Positions 12,584 to 24,355 of a DNA stretch of 64,000 bases are shown one piece after another. Position 1 is the stretch's first letter; every line of letters begins with the position of its first letter. The DNA comes from Physcomitrium patens (Eukaryota; Streptophyta; Bryopsida; Funariales; Funariaceae): positions 4,724,620 through 4,788,619 of the forward strand of contig NC_037256.1 of the NCBI RefSeq assembly GCF_000002425.4. Reading direction: 5' to 3'. A model generated the notes under the pieces. That model made no database searches. It was not told where the DNA came from and saw only the letters and a list, made by a program, of their open reading frames with translations. Position numbers and translations under genes: made by a program.

Positions 12584-14231
12584 CAATTGAATTTATTATG
12601 ATTCAAAATATTATATTAATTAGAATATATATGACTTATTTGACAAAAATTTATAATGATGTTGATGACAAGATTCTTGTTTTTGTATTAATAATTGTGC
12701 AAAAATATATTGTGCAATATTTAATCAACTTGCATACTTAGTTATGCTTGTGTATTCTCTTGTTCTTTCAACAATTGCACCTACAAATTCTATAGTCTTT
12801 GAAAATAACTTTTTAATATACTAATACAATTTTTTATTCTATTTTTATTCTAATAAATGCAAGATAACTATCAAAAATAAAAATTGTGGTATTAGTATTT
12901 TAAAGATGTTTTCTAATAAAAATAAAAAATGAAGATAAAAAAAATATACTATTTACAAGAATATTCTGATTATCTAAAAGAAATTACATAATATGGTATT
13001 TAATTATATATAGCTATTATGAAAAAATTAAGATATACATCTTTCTTATACATAAGGCATTTTGTTTTAGATTTTTTAATACAATTTTTTTTTTTGAAAA
13101 TAATAGACTGTATTAATATTAGGAGGTTTATTTTTAAAAAAAATAATATACATATTAATAAAAATATCAAATATCCAAAACAAATCATTGTTATAAAGAT
13201 ATAATTTTATTAAGTTTAAATTAAAAAGACAACTCAACTCAATATTAAAAATAGGAGAATATTAAATAGACCCAAGTTTTTACTAAACTGACCTACTTAT
13301 GATGAAGAATATAATAATCATAATTGATATAATTTTTTTTATTGGTTTTGGATATTATAGCAAAAAAATGAATGTAGAGGTCTTTTTTCTTTTTTCTTTT
13401 TTTTTCCATGATGGTTGAGATGGGTGGGTCAATTAGTAAAATTTTGGGTCTATTAAACATTCTCCTAAAATATTGCAATACATTATATTATTTTGAAATG
13501 CAACATATGATAATAAAAACTCAAAGTTTTTATTTTCTATTTTATTTATTAATTCTTTTTATTTTTACTTCAAAAATAATATTTTTATAATTTCTAAACC
13601 AATACAAAAGAATTATCACTTCACTTATTTATAAAAAATTGGTGTTGAATTATAATATCTAAGATGAAATAAAATAAACAAAAAAATTCTATTAAAATTT
13701 TTCTTTTAAAATAACATAAAAATGACCAAATATTTTAATATGAAATAATTTGAAAAATTCATAAATAAATAGTAATTAATAAATATACTTTATTTATTTT
13801 ATAAAAATATATAAAGTGAATATCAAAATAAATTAATAATAATTTTAGTAATAAAAAATTAATAATATATTATTTTAAAGTTAACTAAAATTGACATAAC
13901 TTTGGTTGATGAATAAACCACTTGTGTGTTTCTACTAAAACTTCTATACAATTAAACCATGCACTTCTGCTATACAAGTAGAATCTCTTTTAGCTACTTA
14001 TAACTATTTTTAATTTCCTATTATTAGCTTTGTAATTCCTATTTTGTTAATTGATTAAATTTTATTCCAATAATATATTTTTCTTTGATTTTTGATAAAT
14101 AACTTAAACCAAACCTTCTTCTATACACATAAATATTGCAAAAACCAACTTACTTACTTTTTATTACTATTATTATATACGTATGTATATATATATATAT
14201 ATATATATATCTACCATTGATATCTTAGAGC

Positions 14232-14262
<31 letters not shown>

Positions 14263-14280
14263 TCAAAACAGTTTTCCACT
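11800..14280. other. AT-rich intergenic DNA with (AT)n arrays, no gene seen
   Basis: Extremely AT-rich, with long AT dinucleotide arrays at about 12546-12582, 14187-14210 and 14232-14252. The open frames here (for example at 13000-13590) encode Ile/Lys/Phe/Asn-rich strings expected from composition alone. No domain, RNA gene or transposon motif is recognised. Confidence 0.65.
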
Positions 14281-15460
14281 CAGGTTAGTGTGTGAGAAGA
14301 CAAGCATGGAAATGCCAAATGCAACCTTTCCTTCGTTCCCTTCCTTTCCTGCATGACATCTTCTCACATTAAATTGTCAGAGTTCCATGTCACAGCTCTC
14401 AAAGGCACTCACTGCCATGTGGGTCTTTTCTTTCTTACTTTCTTTCTTTCTGTTTTGTGTTTTACAACCAGCTTCTTCATGGTTGTGCAATATCAGCTTT
14501 GCAAGGGGCTCTCAACATGGTGAGTGCGAAGTTTCAGCTACATGCACTCTAACTCTGCTGATGTCAAACTACTCCTTCACTCCGCCATCGCCATTGCCTA
14601 GGCTGCTACTTCGGAGGAGTAGTAGAAAGAGGAAGAGGAGGAGGAGGAGTGCGACATAACGTCACCGTGACTGTCTCAGTTGCGAAGATGAAGACCACAC
14701 AGAATAAGTGGAATGCAGTGTGAGCTTACAGTGAGTGAAACCATGTCTCGTTGGTGTGACATTTGACGCTCGCTGTTAGCTTGGAAGCTTGCCGAAGCTC
14801 AACTCATGAGTGGAAGCGATTACTTGGCTGTCCTGGAATTAGTGCTTCACTCGAGGATATCTAACCCAGATTGTCATGGATCTGGCCAAGCTCCTGCCCG
14901 AGATGAACCCACTTTCCTGAAGCTAGACCAGATCTCAGGGGGTCTGGAATCGATGCTTGTCACCAGTGTGTCGTTGGTTGCATGCTAACGGAAAGGAGAC
15001 CCATTCCTTTCCTCCATCGCAAGTGCATATCGCCAGGAGAGGTCGGATCTTGCCACCAAGCAGGTCAGCAAACTCCTCGCTGGGTTCCAGTTCCAAGCGT
15101 GCTAGTTGGTCTCCACAGCGCGAGCTTCTGACGAAGCAGAACGCTGCATCAGCGCCGTGTGTGATCGATCACCGAGAAATGGAACAGTGCCGCTGTGGGG
15201 TGGTGTCGTGTACTGGGGATGCCACAGTCTCCGTGACATGAAAGAGGCCACTCTGATCTCACTTGGAGGATGTCTGGATGATGCAGTGGAATCCCAAGTT
15301 GCCTACGGCGACAGTGTTGATGTTTAATGGCATGCGATTCTGATTCCGGTTCTGAGGGTGCGACAAACGGTGTCTGACGCCGTCGACAACGACGCAGATC
15401 TTTTGCAGTTGCTGCAGCACTACTAGATTCATCTGCCAATCTGTCAATATGTCTATCAAT
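14281..15460. other. GC-rich island, possible unrecognised transcript
   Basis: Base composition rises sharply against both flanks, as it does at the real genes in this window. The longest ATG-started frame is 14387-14659 (+), 90 codons, with a hydrophobic N-terminus that could be a signal peptide and an Arg/Lys-rich end. Further short frames follow at 14806-14988 and 14957-15241 (+). None shows a family I know, none links to the next by an obvious splice pattern, and the minus strand offers nothing better. It may be a non-coding transcript, a gene with a short lineage-specific product, or a gene relic. Confidence 0.35.
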
Positions 15461-15989
15461 GGCTATCTCTCTTTATTTGTTTATATATATATATATAACT
15501 AAATGTGTGTGTGTGTGTGTGTGTTTGGATGTATTTTTCATTGATTATGCTTGGTTGTAAGCACTGTCAAGCTTGTTTGTTCAAGAATGATTCTATTGCC
15601 AATTTTGTGAACATTTCAACTTCGACTCTTCATCGGGATTGATGCTGCTCACCTGACCACCATCAGGGAATTTGCTTATTTTATTTGTTCTTTTGGGACA
15701 TGAGAGAGTCATTAGTAGGCGTCAGAAATGACAGAAGAATGGTGTTTTGTCTAAAGTTTGTATCGTTGTTTTTTTCAAGAACAAAAGTAGAGGTGTCAAA
15801 ATCACCTTTTCAGGTAGCAAAGGATTGTATGGATGCAAACAAAACAAGTGGACTATCTTCTTCTTCTTTAATTAAATTTTTGTTTTATTTGCCTGGAATT
15901 TAGAATCTAGATTAAAAATCATCAAGTAACGAACAAGAAAGAATTGATAAGCAAAATAAATGAAGAAATAAAATGGAAAATGAATAAAA

Positions 15990-16042
<53 letters not shown>

Positions 16043-17907
16043 ATTCATACATACATGTCTGTGAATTGTTATCAATTTCTTTCAATTAACTAGGAATGAA
16101 CAAAGTACATCCATTACAATCTTGCACACATTTCTTCTCAATATACTATTCATTGTAGAAAATATATATACATATCTAGCACTTAGATGATTATTTCTTC
16201 ATCAGATAAATGTAAATTCAGAATTTGTACATGATTCGTTTTTCTTAAATGGTGTTCGTTTCAAGTGAATGGAGCTGTTAAAAATTTTGAGCTTCAACAA
16301 ACGTAACAAAATGCTTCTTTATTTTTTCATAAAGTTGCTTGTACCTAAAATATTAGTTGTTTTTTTTATCATTTAAAAATACATAAAATTCAACCAACTC
16401 TATCAAGTAATTAAAGCTATATATTGCATTAGTTCTTCAAGGTCATACAAAATTTTGCAACATGGGTTGGGTTAAACAAATTAAAAGATAACCAAAGTTC
16501 TTTGAGTTCAAAATTTGAAAATGACAGCAATTAAAATGGAATTTAAAAATTGCATCTGGTCTATTTGTAGGATTGATTAAATTATTATGTGATATTTTAA
16601 ACAATTATTCTCTGATATATATATATATATATATATAGTGCAAACAGTTTTGTATCCTTAATTTTTTTTTTATCCTACTTATTCAAATATGTATAAGTGT
16701 TTTTGTGTTAATGACATCTTAAAATCAAACCATCTATTACATGTTTATAAATTTTATGATTAAAAATATATATTATTTTAGATTTTTTATTCCATAGTGA
16801 TAGAAAAAAATTTCAATTGTAACATACTGATATTTATATATATATATATATATATATAAATTGGCAACAATAAATTTCAAGTGCTAATAAATTCTTTGTC
16901 ACTTTTTATAAATATTAAAATATTAATTAATAGTGAAGTAAGTTTATCAAAATATAAATAAATGATATTGAATGTCGTTCAAAACTTGTAGTTACACTTA
17001 TGGTCAAGGGTACATTATTCCATAGTAAAGTTTTTTCTTAATCAAATGTGAATAGATATCATTTCAAAATTGACAATGTTATTATTCAGTTTAGACTTGT
17101 TTTGTAATGATTGCAGAAATGATTGTTCGAACTGTTGATTTTGACATTAAAAATTATTTTACTGAATATCTGTTATAATCTGTAAATGCAATTTTTTTTG
17201 TTTTGTTTTTTTGTTTTTTTGTTTTTCTTTTTTCTTTTCTTATGTTTTTTTTACAAAAAAAAAAAAAAAAAAAAAATCTAACAAAAATTTGTGTGTAATG
17301 CTTGTTGTCCAACATACATATACATGTAATTTATGGATACATAATATTATTTAAATTTTATTCATTTGTGCCATAAGTTTTGAATATTAAAGATTTCCTC
17401 ATTTTTATTTTAAAATCTTCATAGAATATAAGTATGTATATATCAGTATTTTTTTGTTTAGTTAAAATTATGAAGCTGTGTTTGCAATAGAAACTACTTT
17501 ACTGATATAATATATTTTAGATGAACTTGGTAGTAGATATAATGATTTTCAAAAATGATATGGTTGTAAGAATATTTTATTTACTTATTCATAAAATAAT
17601 CAACAAACTTTTGATTGATACTAATGCACTAAAAAGAAACCTGAAAAATTGACTATGCATTTCAAAAATTATTGGCACAGGAAATAATATATTTATTGCC
17701 AGTTAACTTGATTTATATGATGGATTTAGTAATCAAAAACTAATTTTCATTTCTGTGAGATCAAATTTGTTTTGATATTATGTATATAAAATTTATTTAT
17801 TGTAAAAATATATGTAATATGTATTCTAAAAGGATTACAAGCCCTTCTGTCTTTTTAAGAATGAAGTGTAAGTTTTTAATTTAATCAGATATGTGTATGT
17901 GTGTGTG

Positions 17908-17951
<44 letters not shown>

Positions 17952-18480
17952 TTAAGTGCTCCAAATTTGAAATAGAACTTTACATGCATTTTAGAATAAT
18001 AAACAATATTATTACACTCTCTAGATATGATAGTTATAATATATAATTTATGCCTTCGGAAATTTTCTATGTGTCTTGTTTTTTTATTTTTTTTTACTTT
18101 AATAAAAATCCAATGAAAGCCGAAATGAAAACAAAGAGTTTATCTCCTTTCAAGAAATAACAAACAAAGAGGGATGAAAAATAAATTGTAATTCTTTATA
18201 AAAATCTGTTAAAAGCTTGCATTGCCGAGTATAGCAATAGTTCATATGGACTTCAATCAAACTTTCAACTTCATAGTCAATCCCTTTCAATAGAATGAAA
18301 CGTTCCAATTTAATAAACTAGAAATGGAAATTAATGGTTCAACCAAATAAGAGGGCTAGTTACATCCCCAACATCATCCATCTCATGTAAGAGAATCTCT
18401 CCCTCACCACCACACAAAACTCAACACAAAACCCAATTCAATGAACACGTAATTAGTTTCATTAAATTAAATTAAATCAA
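15461..18480. other. AT-rich intergenic DNA with microsatellites
   Basis: No gene is seen. It holds (GT)n at about 15505-15522, a compound (AT)n(GT)n array at 15993-16042, other AT arrays near 16617-16637, 16837-16858 and 17912-17944, and an A22 run at 17255-17276. The last 200 bases become less AT-rich towards the REV7 promoter. Confidence 0.65.
15993..16042. repeat. Compound (AT)n(GT)n microsatellite
   Basis: About 14 AT units run directly into about 11 GT units. The array is translated in one frame as an artefactual Tyr/Ile/Thr/His string, which I do not count as coding. Confidence 0.9.
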
Positions 18481-19014
18481 ACTGAACCGAAAATAAATGA
18501 GCGCACATGGTGTCCCACAACAACGCATGCATGGCATTGTGCCAGCGTGGCAACACTGACCCAGAAGAATGCCACCGAGAAAAGTCGCGTAAAAGTAAAT
18601 AGTAATGAAAAAGGTCGAGCCCCCTTCAAAAAAAGACGATGCGCCGCCAAAAGGAACGGATCCGCAGCCCTTGGATTGAATTTCTAAAACGGGGGGAGCA
18701 ACATCCGAGGCCACACTCCCTCTCTACTCTTCTCTCCCTCACTCTCACACACACATTCAGTCATTGTGGTCTCCATTTCATGTTCATCATCTTATGATTC
18801 ATGATTTTTATGATTTGAGGTTTTGGGGACGGAACCCAACTCGAGCATGTTACGGTGTTGTTGTTTGAGTTCTTGGCTCTCGTGCCCGACGCTTCGTTGC
18901 CACCAGCAACGGATTTTCGTCGGGGACACATCACGGCAGCAGCGCAGAGAGAGGGGAAATTGCTTGTGCGTCGGGGTTCGTCACCAGTAGTAGCAGATTG
19001 CGCGTGGGTGTTCA
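18481..19014 (+). promoter_or_regulatory. Probable promoter and 5' leader of REV7 copy 1
   Basis: Composition rises to that of genes about 500 bases before the REV7 copy 1 start codon. A pyrimidine-rich CTCTCT/CTCACTC tract at 18718-18755 is a plausible transcription-start neighbourhood, as CT-rich tracts are common near plant start sites. No clear TATA box is seen. An ATG at 18847 opens a short upstream frame. Confidence 0.4.
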
Positions 19015-20486
19015 ATGGAGGTCGTTCGTCTCGCTGATCAAGGTGGGGAGACATCCGTTGCCATGTGGTTGTGAGCATTGCGGTGGAATTGTGTTGTGGG
19101 TTTTTGGGGGTTGCTTGGATGGTTTCTCTCATTCTCACTTGGTGCTTATGAGATTTGAGCCTGTGTTGGATCTCGTGGTGATGCTGTTGCGGGTGGGTGG
19201 GCGGGCATGCGTTGCAGGAGATGTTGCTGCGCTGTTTTGCGAATTCTTGGAGGTTTGCATTCACCAGCTTCTGAGTGTGCGAGAAGTGTACCCGCCAGGT
19301 TAGTTCAGTTGTGTTCTTCCTTCAGTTTTTTTATTTTATTGTGTGGTGGAGAAGGGGGTTCTGTTGCTGTGGATTTATGGTCTCGCTTGCCAGGGTTTGT
19401 GTTTTGGACTCTGTGAGAATTGATGTTGGTTTCGTTGTTGGGAGCCTGTCTGCAGCGATCTTTGAAAGGCGGCGGTATTTTAATGTTCCTGTACAGTGGG
19501 CTCGTCATCCTGATTTGAGGGAGTACATACATTCAGCGGTCTCCAACCTCCAGACTTGGATCCAGCAAGTAAGAATGTTCAATCTCTTGGTGTAATATGG
19601 TGAAGGGTTGGTGCTTGGTGTTTTGAATTCCCTAATAGTTTCTACTTGGCTGTCGGTTCTCTGAATATGTAATCTCTTGGCCATCTCGTGTCCCATGTAA
19701 GGTCTCTAGTATCTTCATCAGGAGGGATTTTGATCTTGAAGTAAAGTGGTATCACACTCGAGTTTAAGCATTGTAACGACTAAGCGAGGAACATAATCTC
19801 AGGGTGCAGCGGAGAAAATCGCAATAAAGTTTCTGGACGCTAACCAAATTCCAGTGGAGAAGGTTATCTTCAAGTTGTGTCTCAAGAAGCTGACAGGGAC
19901 AGGATTGCCCGCACAACACCTTGAATTCGCTCTTCGAGGCTTCCTCCTCAAGATCTGCGTTAGTAACTCTGCGCTGCCACCTTTACCTCCAGGCACGATC
20001 GCATCTGCTCGCTTGAACTCCTTTCAATTGATTCTCGTGACCCAGTGAGATGAAGATGAACGAAAGGCACACTTCTATTGCCTTAAGTGATAACAATCTT
20101 CATCTTGGTTGATTAAGATGATGACCTTTAATCGAGTTTTAAGTTATGCTATTGTTGGACGAGCCATTCCAGGCTCGGTCATATTCCTCGAGTGTCTCAT
20201 TAGTGCTCACGGAATTAATATTTGTGGTGCGGTATCCACCCAGTTGACGCGGCGTGTATTCGCTGTGACAGACTGTTCGTGGGAGCTGGTTGCTTATATG
20301 AAGTCACTCTCTGCTGACAATGCCAGCAAATCTCAGTTCTGGATACCTGCTGATCCTAACGACCGTTCGAACCAGAGCTTCACAATCACAACCATCAAGT
20401 CAATGCGTAGCAGCTACTTGGACATGCAGTTGTACGTCGAACGCCCTGGAGTAGAACCTCAAAAAGAGAGTAAAACGGAGCCTTAA
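19015..20486 (+). CDS. REV7: REV7/MAD2L2-like HORMA protein, tandem copy 1
   Basis: Five coding exons: 19015-19042, 19218-19298, 19456-19568, 19803-19992 and 20272-20486. They join to 627 nt, 208 residues, close to the roughly 210 usual for REV7. REV7 is the non-catalytic subunit of DNA polymerase zeta; its HORMA fold binds REV3 and REV1 in translesion synthesis. The sequence shows CEFLEVCIHQLL, REVYPP and FERRRYFNVPVQWARHP, then DLREYIHSA, PVEKVIFKL, LEFALRGFLLKI and DCSWELVAY, which match plant REV7 blocks in order. The C-terminal MQLYVE segment is the HORMA end strand. The start is set by an ATG whose exon ends one base into a Gly codon, exactly as in copy 2. Intron 4 begins with GC instead of GT (CCAG|GCACGA). 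If it were retained, the frame would end about 17 residues later. The gene lies about 750 bp upstream of copy 2. Confidence 0.92.
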
Positions 20487-21236
20487 TGGAACGTGTGGGT
20501 TCTGGAGCTCAATCTCTCGTACGTGTGTTCATTCCAAACGTGGCATGGGTACCTGTAGCAGTCGTATTCTTCGCATCTTCGCATCTTCGCTTTTGGAGAA
20601 ATATGATTCTGTTACAGAAAGCGCTTTTCCAGGAGCTTTTTGTGGATACACAGGGTTTAGAAATTTAGGTTGGGGTTAACATTACACTCTTTGTGGCGCG
20701 ATCCTGAACTTTAAGTTGCAATCCTTGTGGAATTTAGTTGCACTGACGGGGTTTTGCTCTTTTTATTTTCTCGGATTTTGAAAAAGAAAAATGTCTAAAT
20801 TTCCCCCTTCTACTAAACCTTGGCGTTAACTTGGAATTAAATAAACAAATCTCATTCTTTTCGAAGACCCGACGTTCGGAGGTTTCGGAGCATCGACAAT
20901 TGAAAATCAGATGTGGTGGGCTTTTTGGAGGTTTTCGTGACAACCCTGTCTGTGATTTGTTCTTTCTGCAGCTCATTTGCGAAAACAATACGAATGTAGG
21001 CAAGCAGTCCAAGCCTCCTTTTTGGAATCCTGAAATCATTAGTAAATGATCGAACTTGTATTGTACGTTTATTTATACCGTACGTTCTGTTCAACCTCTC
21101 CATGACGTTAGGGTTTGGAGGTTGAATGGGTCGAACCAAGAAATTTATTGATCGGGACGGGAGTAAGTACTCTAACAAGAGGTCATATTTCTTCTAGCAC
21201 CAACTCCAGAAGTCCAATTTCTTAATTTTGGAGTCT
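20487..21236 (+). promoter_or_regulatory. Intergenic spacer between the two REV7 copies
   Basis: This 750-bp stretch must hold the 3' end of copy 1 and the promoter and leader of copy 2. It contains a short triple repeat of CATCTTCG-like units near 20570-20590. Overlapping open frames on both strands at 20734-21178 show no known domain. No TATA box stands out. Confidence 0.4.
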
Positions 21237-22594
21237 ATGGGGGTCGTTCGCCTGTGTGATCGAGGTATGAGATCGGCAACTTCATTGCTTGCTGCCTTAC
21301 AGGTGTTCAATGCTGTACCATTCCTGTACAGTTCTGTTGGACTGCGTTCAATTTCTCTTTTTGTATTTCGCAGGAGATGTTGGAGAACTTGTTTGCGAGT
21401 TTTTGGAGGTTTGCATCCATCAGCTCTTATGCGTCCGAGAACTTTACCCACAAGGTGTGACGAATCTCCCTCTCAATTCCATCCTTTTGCTTAAGAAGAA
21501 CCATCTCGAATCGTAAATCGGTAGTAAAAATCTTTTCCTATGTATCAACTGCTGCAAAGAGTTGGAAGTTCTGTAGGATGGTATCGAACACTGTCAGTTT
21601 CTGAAGAATCAAGTGTGTATGCAGAGATCTTTGAGAGACGGCGATACATCAATACCCCTGTGCAGTGGGCTCGGCACCCTGATTTGAGGGAGTACATACA
21701 TTCGGCAGTCACTAACCTTCAACCATGGGTTCAGCAAGTAAGTACCTTATGATTCTCTTGTGAGAATTTGGTTGATGTTTTTGCTTTCTGGTTCAAAGCT
21801 GGCAAAAAGCCACACGCCTGTTATGATAACTTCCATCATTTCGTTCCTTCTCTCCATGTATTTTCAGATGATACTGTTGGTGTTGAATAAAGCTTTGGAT
21901 CCCTTCTGATATGTCAGAACTTAAATGACAGGGAGTTGTAGACAAGGTCACTCTCTTAGTGATGAACAAGAATCGGACACTGGAAGAGAAGTTTGTGTTC
22001 TCTTTCGGCCTCAAGCAGCTGTCCACCGCAGGAGTACCAGCACAACACCTTGAATTTGCCCTTCGAGGGTTCCTTCTTAAGATATCCGTTTCTGATTCTT
22101 TCTTGTCGCCTTTACCCCCTGGTAAGAATTATACCCTCCATTTTTGTTCACTTCTGCCCTAATTTAATAAAGAATTCTTTGTATTGTGGAACTGTATTAC
22201 TCTTAGGCTACTCGAGTCGCTTTTTTAAAACTGCCGTGTGAGTGGAGAATATTCCTGTCTGAAACATTTTGACAAATCTTGCTTCATGTGACACTGTCCT
22301 TGATTTGTTTAACTCCGCCCTTGGACCTCAAATCCTTTTTTCTCTTCAATTCTAGAAAACTAAGGAATTGAAGCTATCTTATTATTATTTTTTATAGATT
22401 GTTCGTGGGAGCTGGTTACATACCTGAAGTCATCTTCTCTCGACACCATTAACAAAGACCAACCTTGGGTACCGGCTGACGACGAGGGCTGGGACCAGAA
22501 CTTCATAATGACATCCATGAAGTCAATGCGTAGCAGTTATCTGGACATGCAGCTCTACGTAGAACACTCCGTTGAAAAACCCACGGACGAATAG
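21237..22594 (+). CDS. REV7: REV7/MAD2L2-like HORMA protein, tandem copy 2
   Basis: Five coding exons: 21237-21264, 21374-21454, 21625-21737, 21932-22121 and 22398-22594. They join to 609 nt, 202 residues. The first four exons have exactly the lengths of copy 1 (28, 81, 113 and 190 nt) with identical phases, proving tandem duplication of a whole gene. All introns are GT-AG here, including intron 4 (G|GTAAGA). Motifs are MGVVRLCDR, CEFLEVCIHQLLCVRE, FERRRYINTPVQWARHP, LEFALRGFLLKI and DCSWELVTYLK. By eye the two proteins are about 75-85% identical in exons 2-3 and in the second half of exon 4, but only about 29% in the first 34 residues of exon 4. An open, intact frame argues for function. Whether both copies act as polymerase zeta subunits is unknown. 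Confidence 0.92.
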
Positions 22595-22665
22595 ACCACT
22601 TGACCGTGACCGAGATTATATGCTCAACAAAGCAACCGTGATCTGTATGCGAAACGAATGTATAA

Positions 22666-22671
22666 AATAAA
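22666..22671 (+). terminator. Candidate polyadenylation signal of REV7 copy 2
   Basis: A canonical AATAAA lies 72 nt after the stop codon of copy 2, in the local context TATAAAATAAAATTCC. The distance is plausible for a plant near-upstream element. Chance occurrence cannot be excluded. Confidence 0.45.
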
Positions 22672-23350
22672 ATTCCATTGAAAACCTCATTCCTAGCACA
22701 GTAGCCAAGTTTACGTTGCAGACATTGTGGTCTCTGAACTAGAACTAGGTAAGCTCAATCTGGAGGTGCTATAACGAGTTACAAAAGAGTTCTGAGCGGG
22801 AGTTAATGCTTCGAACTCTTTTGAAGTTTTTTTTTACTTCTCAAGACCTCTGCAACATCAAATGTGCACTACGGCTCTCTAGTCACCGAATGCTGTTTTC
22901 AGTTCAGACAAGTCCTGACATTGCAGTAGTACTGGAATCGCTGAAGCACATTGCAAGCTCCAGGAAGCAACGGCGCTCAAAATCCTGTTCCGTTTGAAAA
23001 TATTTCTAGACCTACTTATCTAGGCAGTTCTTTGAGCCCCTGTTTCTGTAGAAGCTCACCATCACATTGATAGCCTGGAAACCACAACCTACGTCTACAT
23101 TGGGGGCCCCTCTTCTTCTTCTTCTTCTTTCTTTATTTTTTATTTTTTTTATTTTGGGGGGAGAGGGGGGGAATTGGATGTGTGCTGGCGGAGTTACCGA
23201 GGCACCGAACTAGAACTGATGGGGTATGAATTGGTTGTAGATTTTTGGGACTTTTGGCGGTGTGGGTTTGGGTTTTTGCTACTAACTGCTTCAACCCATT
23301 CAAGGGCTCTTAAGCCTGTGAAGATCATACGGTGTTGGGTATGTCCTGCA

Positions 23351-23472
23351 TTTTTTTTTTTTTTTTTTTTTTTTTTTGCACTTTTTTTCACTTTTTTGGA
23401 GGACTTTGGGATGAAGGGCAATTTAACTACATTTGCACGATTAAAAGAAGAAAAAAAAAAAAAAAAAAAAAA
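23351..23472. repeat. T27 ... A22 inverted homopolymer pair
   Basis: A run of 27 T is followed, 73 bases later, by a run of 22 A. A transcript crossing it could fold into a long A-U hairpin. The frames predicted across it are poly-Phe/poly-Lys artefacts. Confidence 0.85.
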
Positions 23473-23624
23473 GAAGGTGTACGCAAGGATTTGCAATTCC
23501 TGAATATTTTTTTAATTTTCCAAGTGTACTTTGTTTGATTGTTTTGTAGGGTTGTAGTTTTAGAGCTTTTTCATTGTTTGCAATCGTGCTTGACGCTGTC
23601 TGAATCAGTGAATTGTGTTCATCA

Positions 23625-23662
<38 letters not shown>

Positions 23663-23807
23663 CTAATTTACTTCATTCTAATTTAGCACAAGACAATTTA
23701 AACATAACCAAATTTTAGACATTAATAACTTTAAATGTTGACTACAATATTAAAATTACATCTTTTAAGGAGAAAAATAAGTTAGTAATTTTTTTAAATG
23801 ATTCTTC

Positions 23808-23843
<36 letters not shown>

Positions 23844-24315
23844 GATTTTATTAAAGGCTTGTGCATGAGAAGAACAAGTTGCTACAACTTTTCTAACTTT
23901 GCTTCTACTTTTACTAACACTATCTTATTTATGACCTTGTAAATTGACGAAAAGTTAATTAATAAGAAAATTTAAGTTCTTAAAAATATCTTTTGGTTTA
24001 TTCAAATCTTCTATTTATTTGGCAATTTTTTTATATAAGTACAAAGAACTTAACTACAATCACTAAAACTACAAAAAGAATAAAAAATTGAAAATACAGA
24101 ATTGATTTAAAGTATTAAAGACTAATTAATAAATAAATTGAACTTTGATATCTTTTCAAATAGATAGAAAAAAATCTATTGGATACAAGTTGGTTTTTAT
24201 AATTATATAAAATTTATATACATAAGTAGAGCAATAGAAAATTCAAAAATTAAAAAGTAATATTTTTCTAACGATATTTTTTTAAAACAAATTGATAATA
24301 TCAAGGTATATCAAG

Positions 24316-24355
<40 letters not shown>

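Noticed and set aside
15872-16075. 67-codon minus-strand frame
   Set aside because: It is mostly translated AT/GT microsatellite.
18761-19264. 167-codon minus-strand frame
   Set aside because: It overlaps the leader and first exons of REV7 copy 1 in antisense, is rich in His, Thr and Pro, and matches no family. REV7 exons explain the region.
20109-20486. Apparent separate 125-codon gene
   Set aside because: Its second part is exon 5 of REV7 copy 1. The first part is intron sequence that happens to stay open.
23174-23538. Frames of about 70-110 codons on both strands
   Set aside because: They run through the T27 and A22 tracts as poly-Phe and poly-Lys, so they are artefacts of homopolymers.
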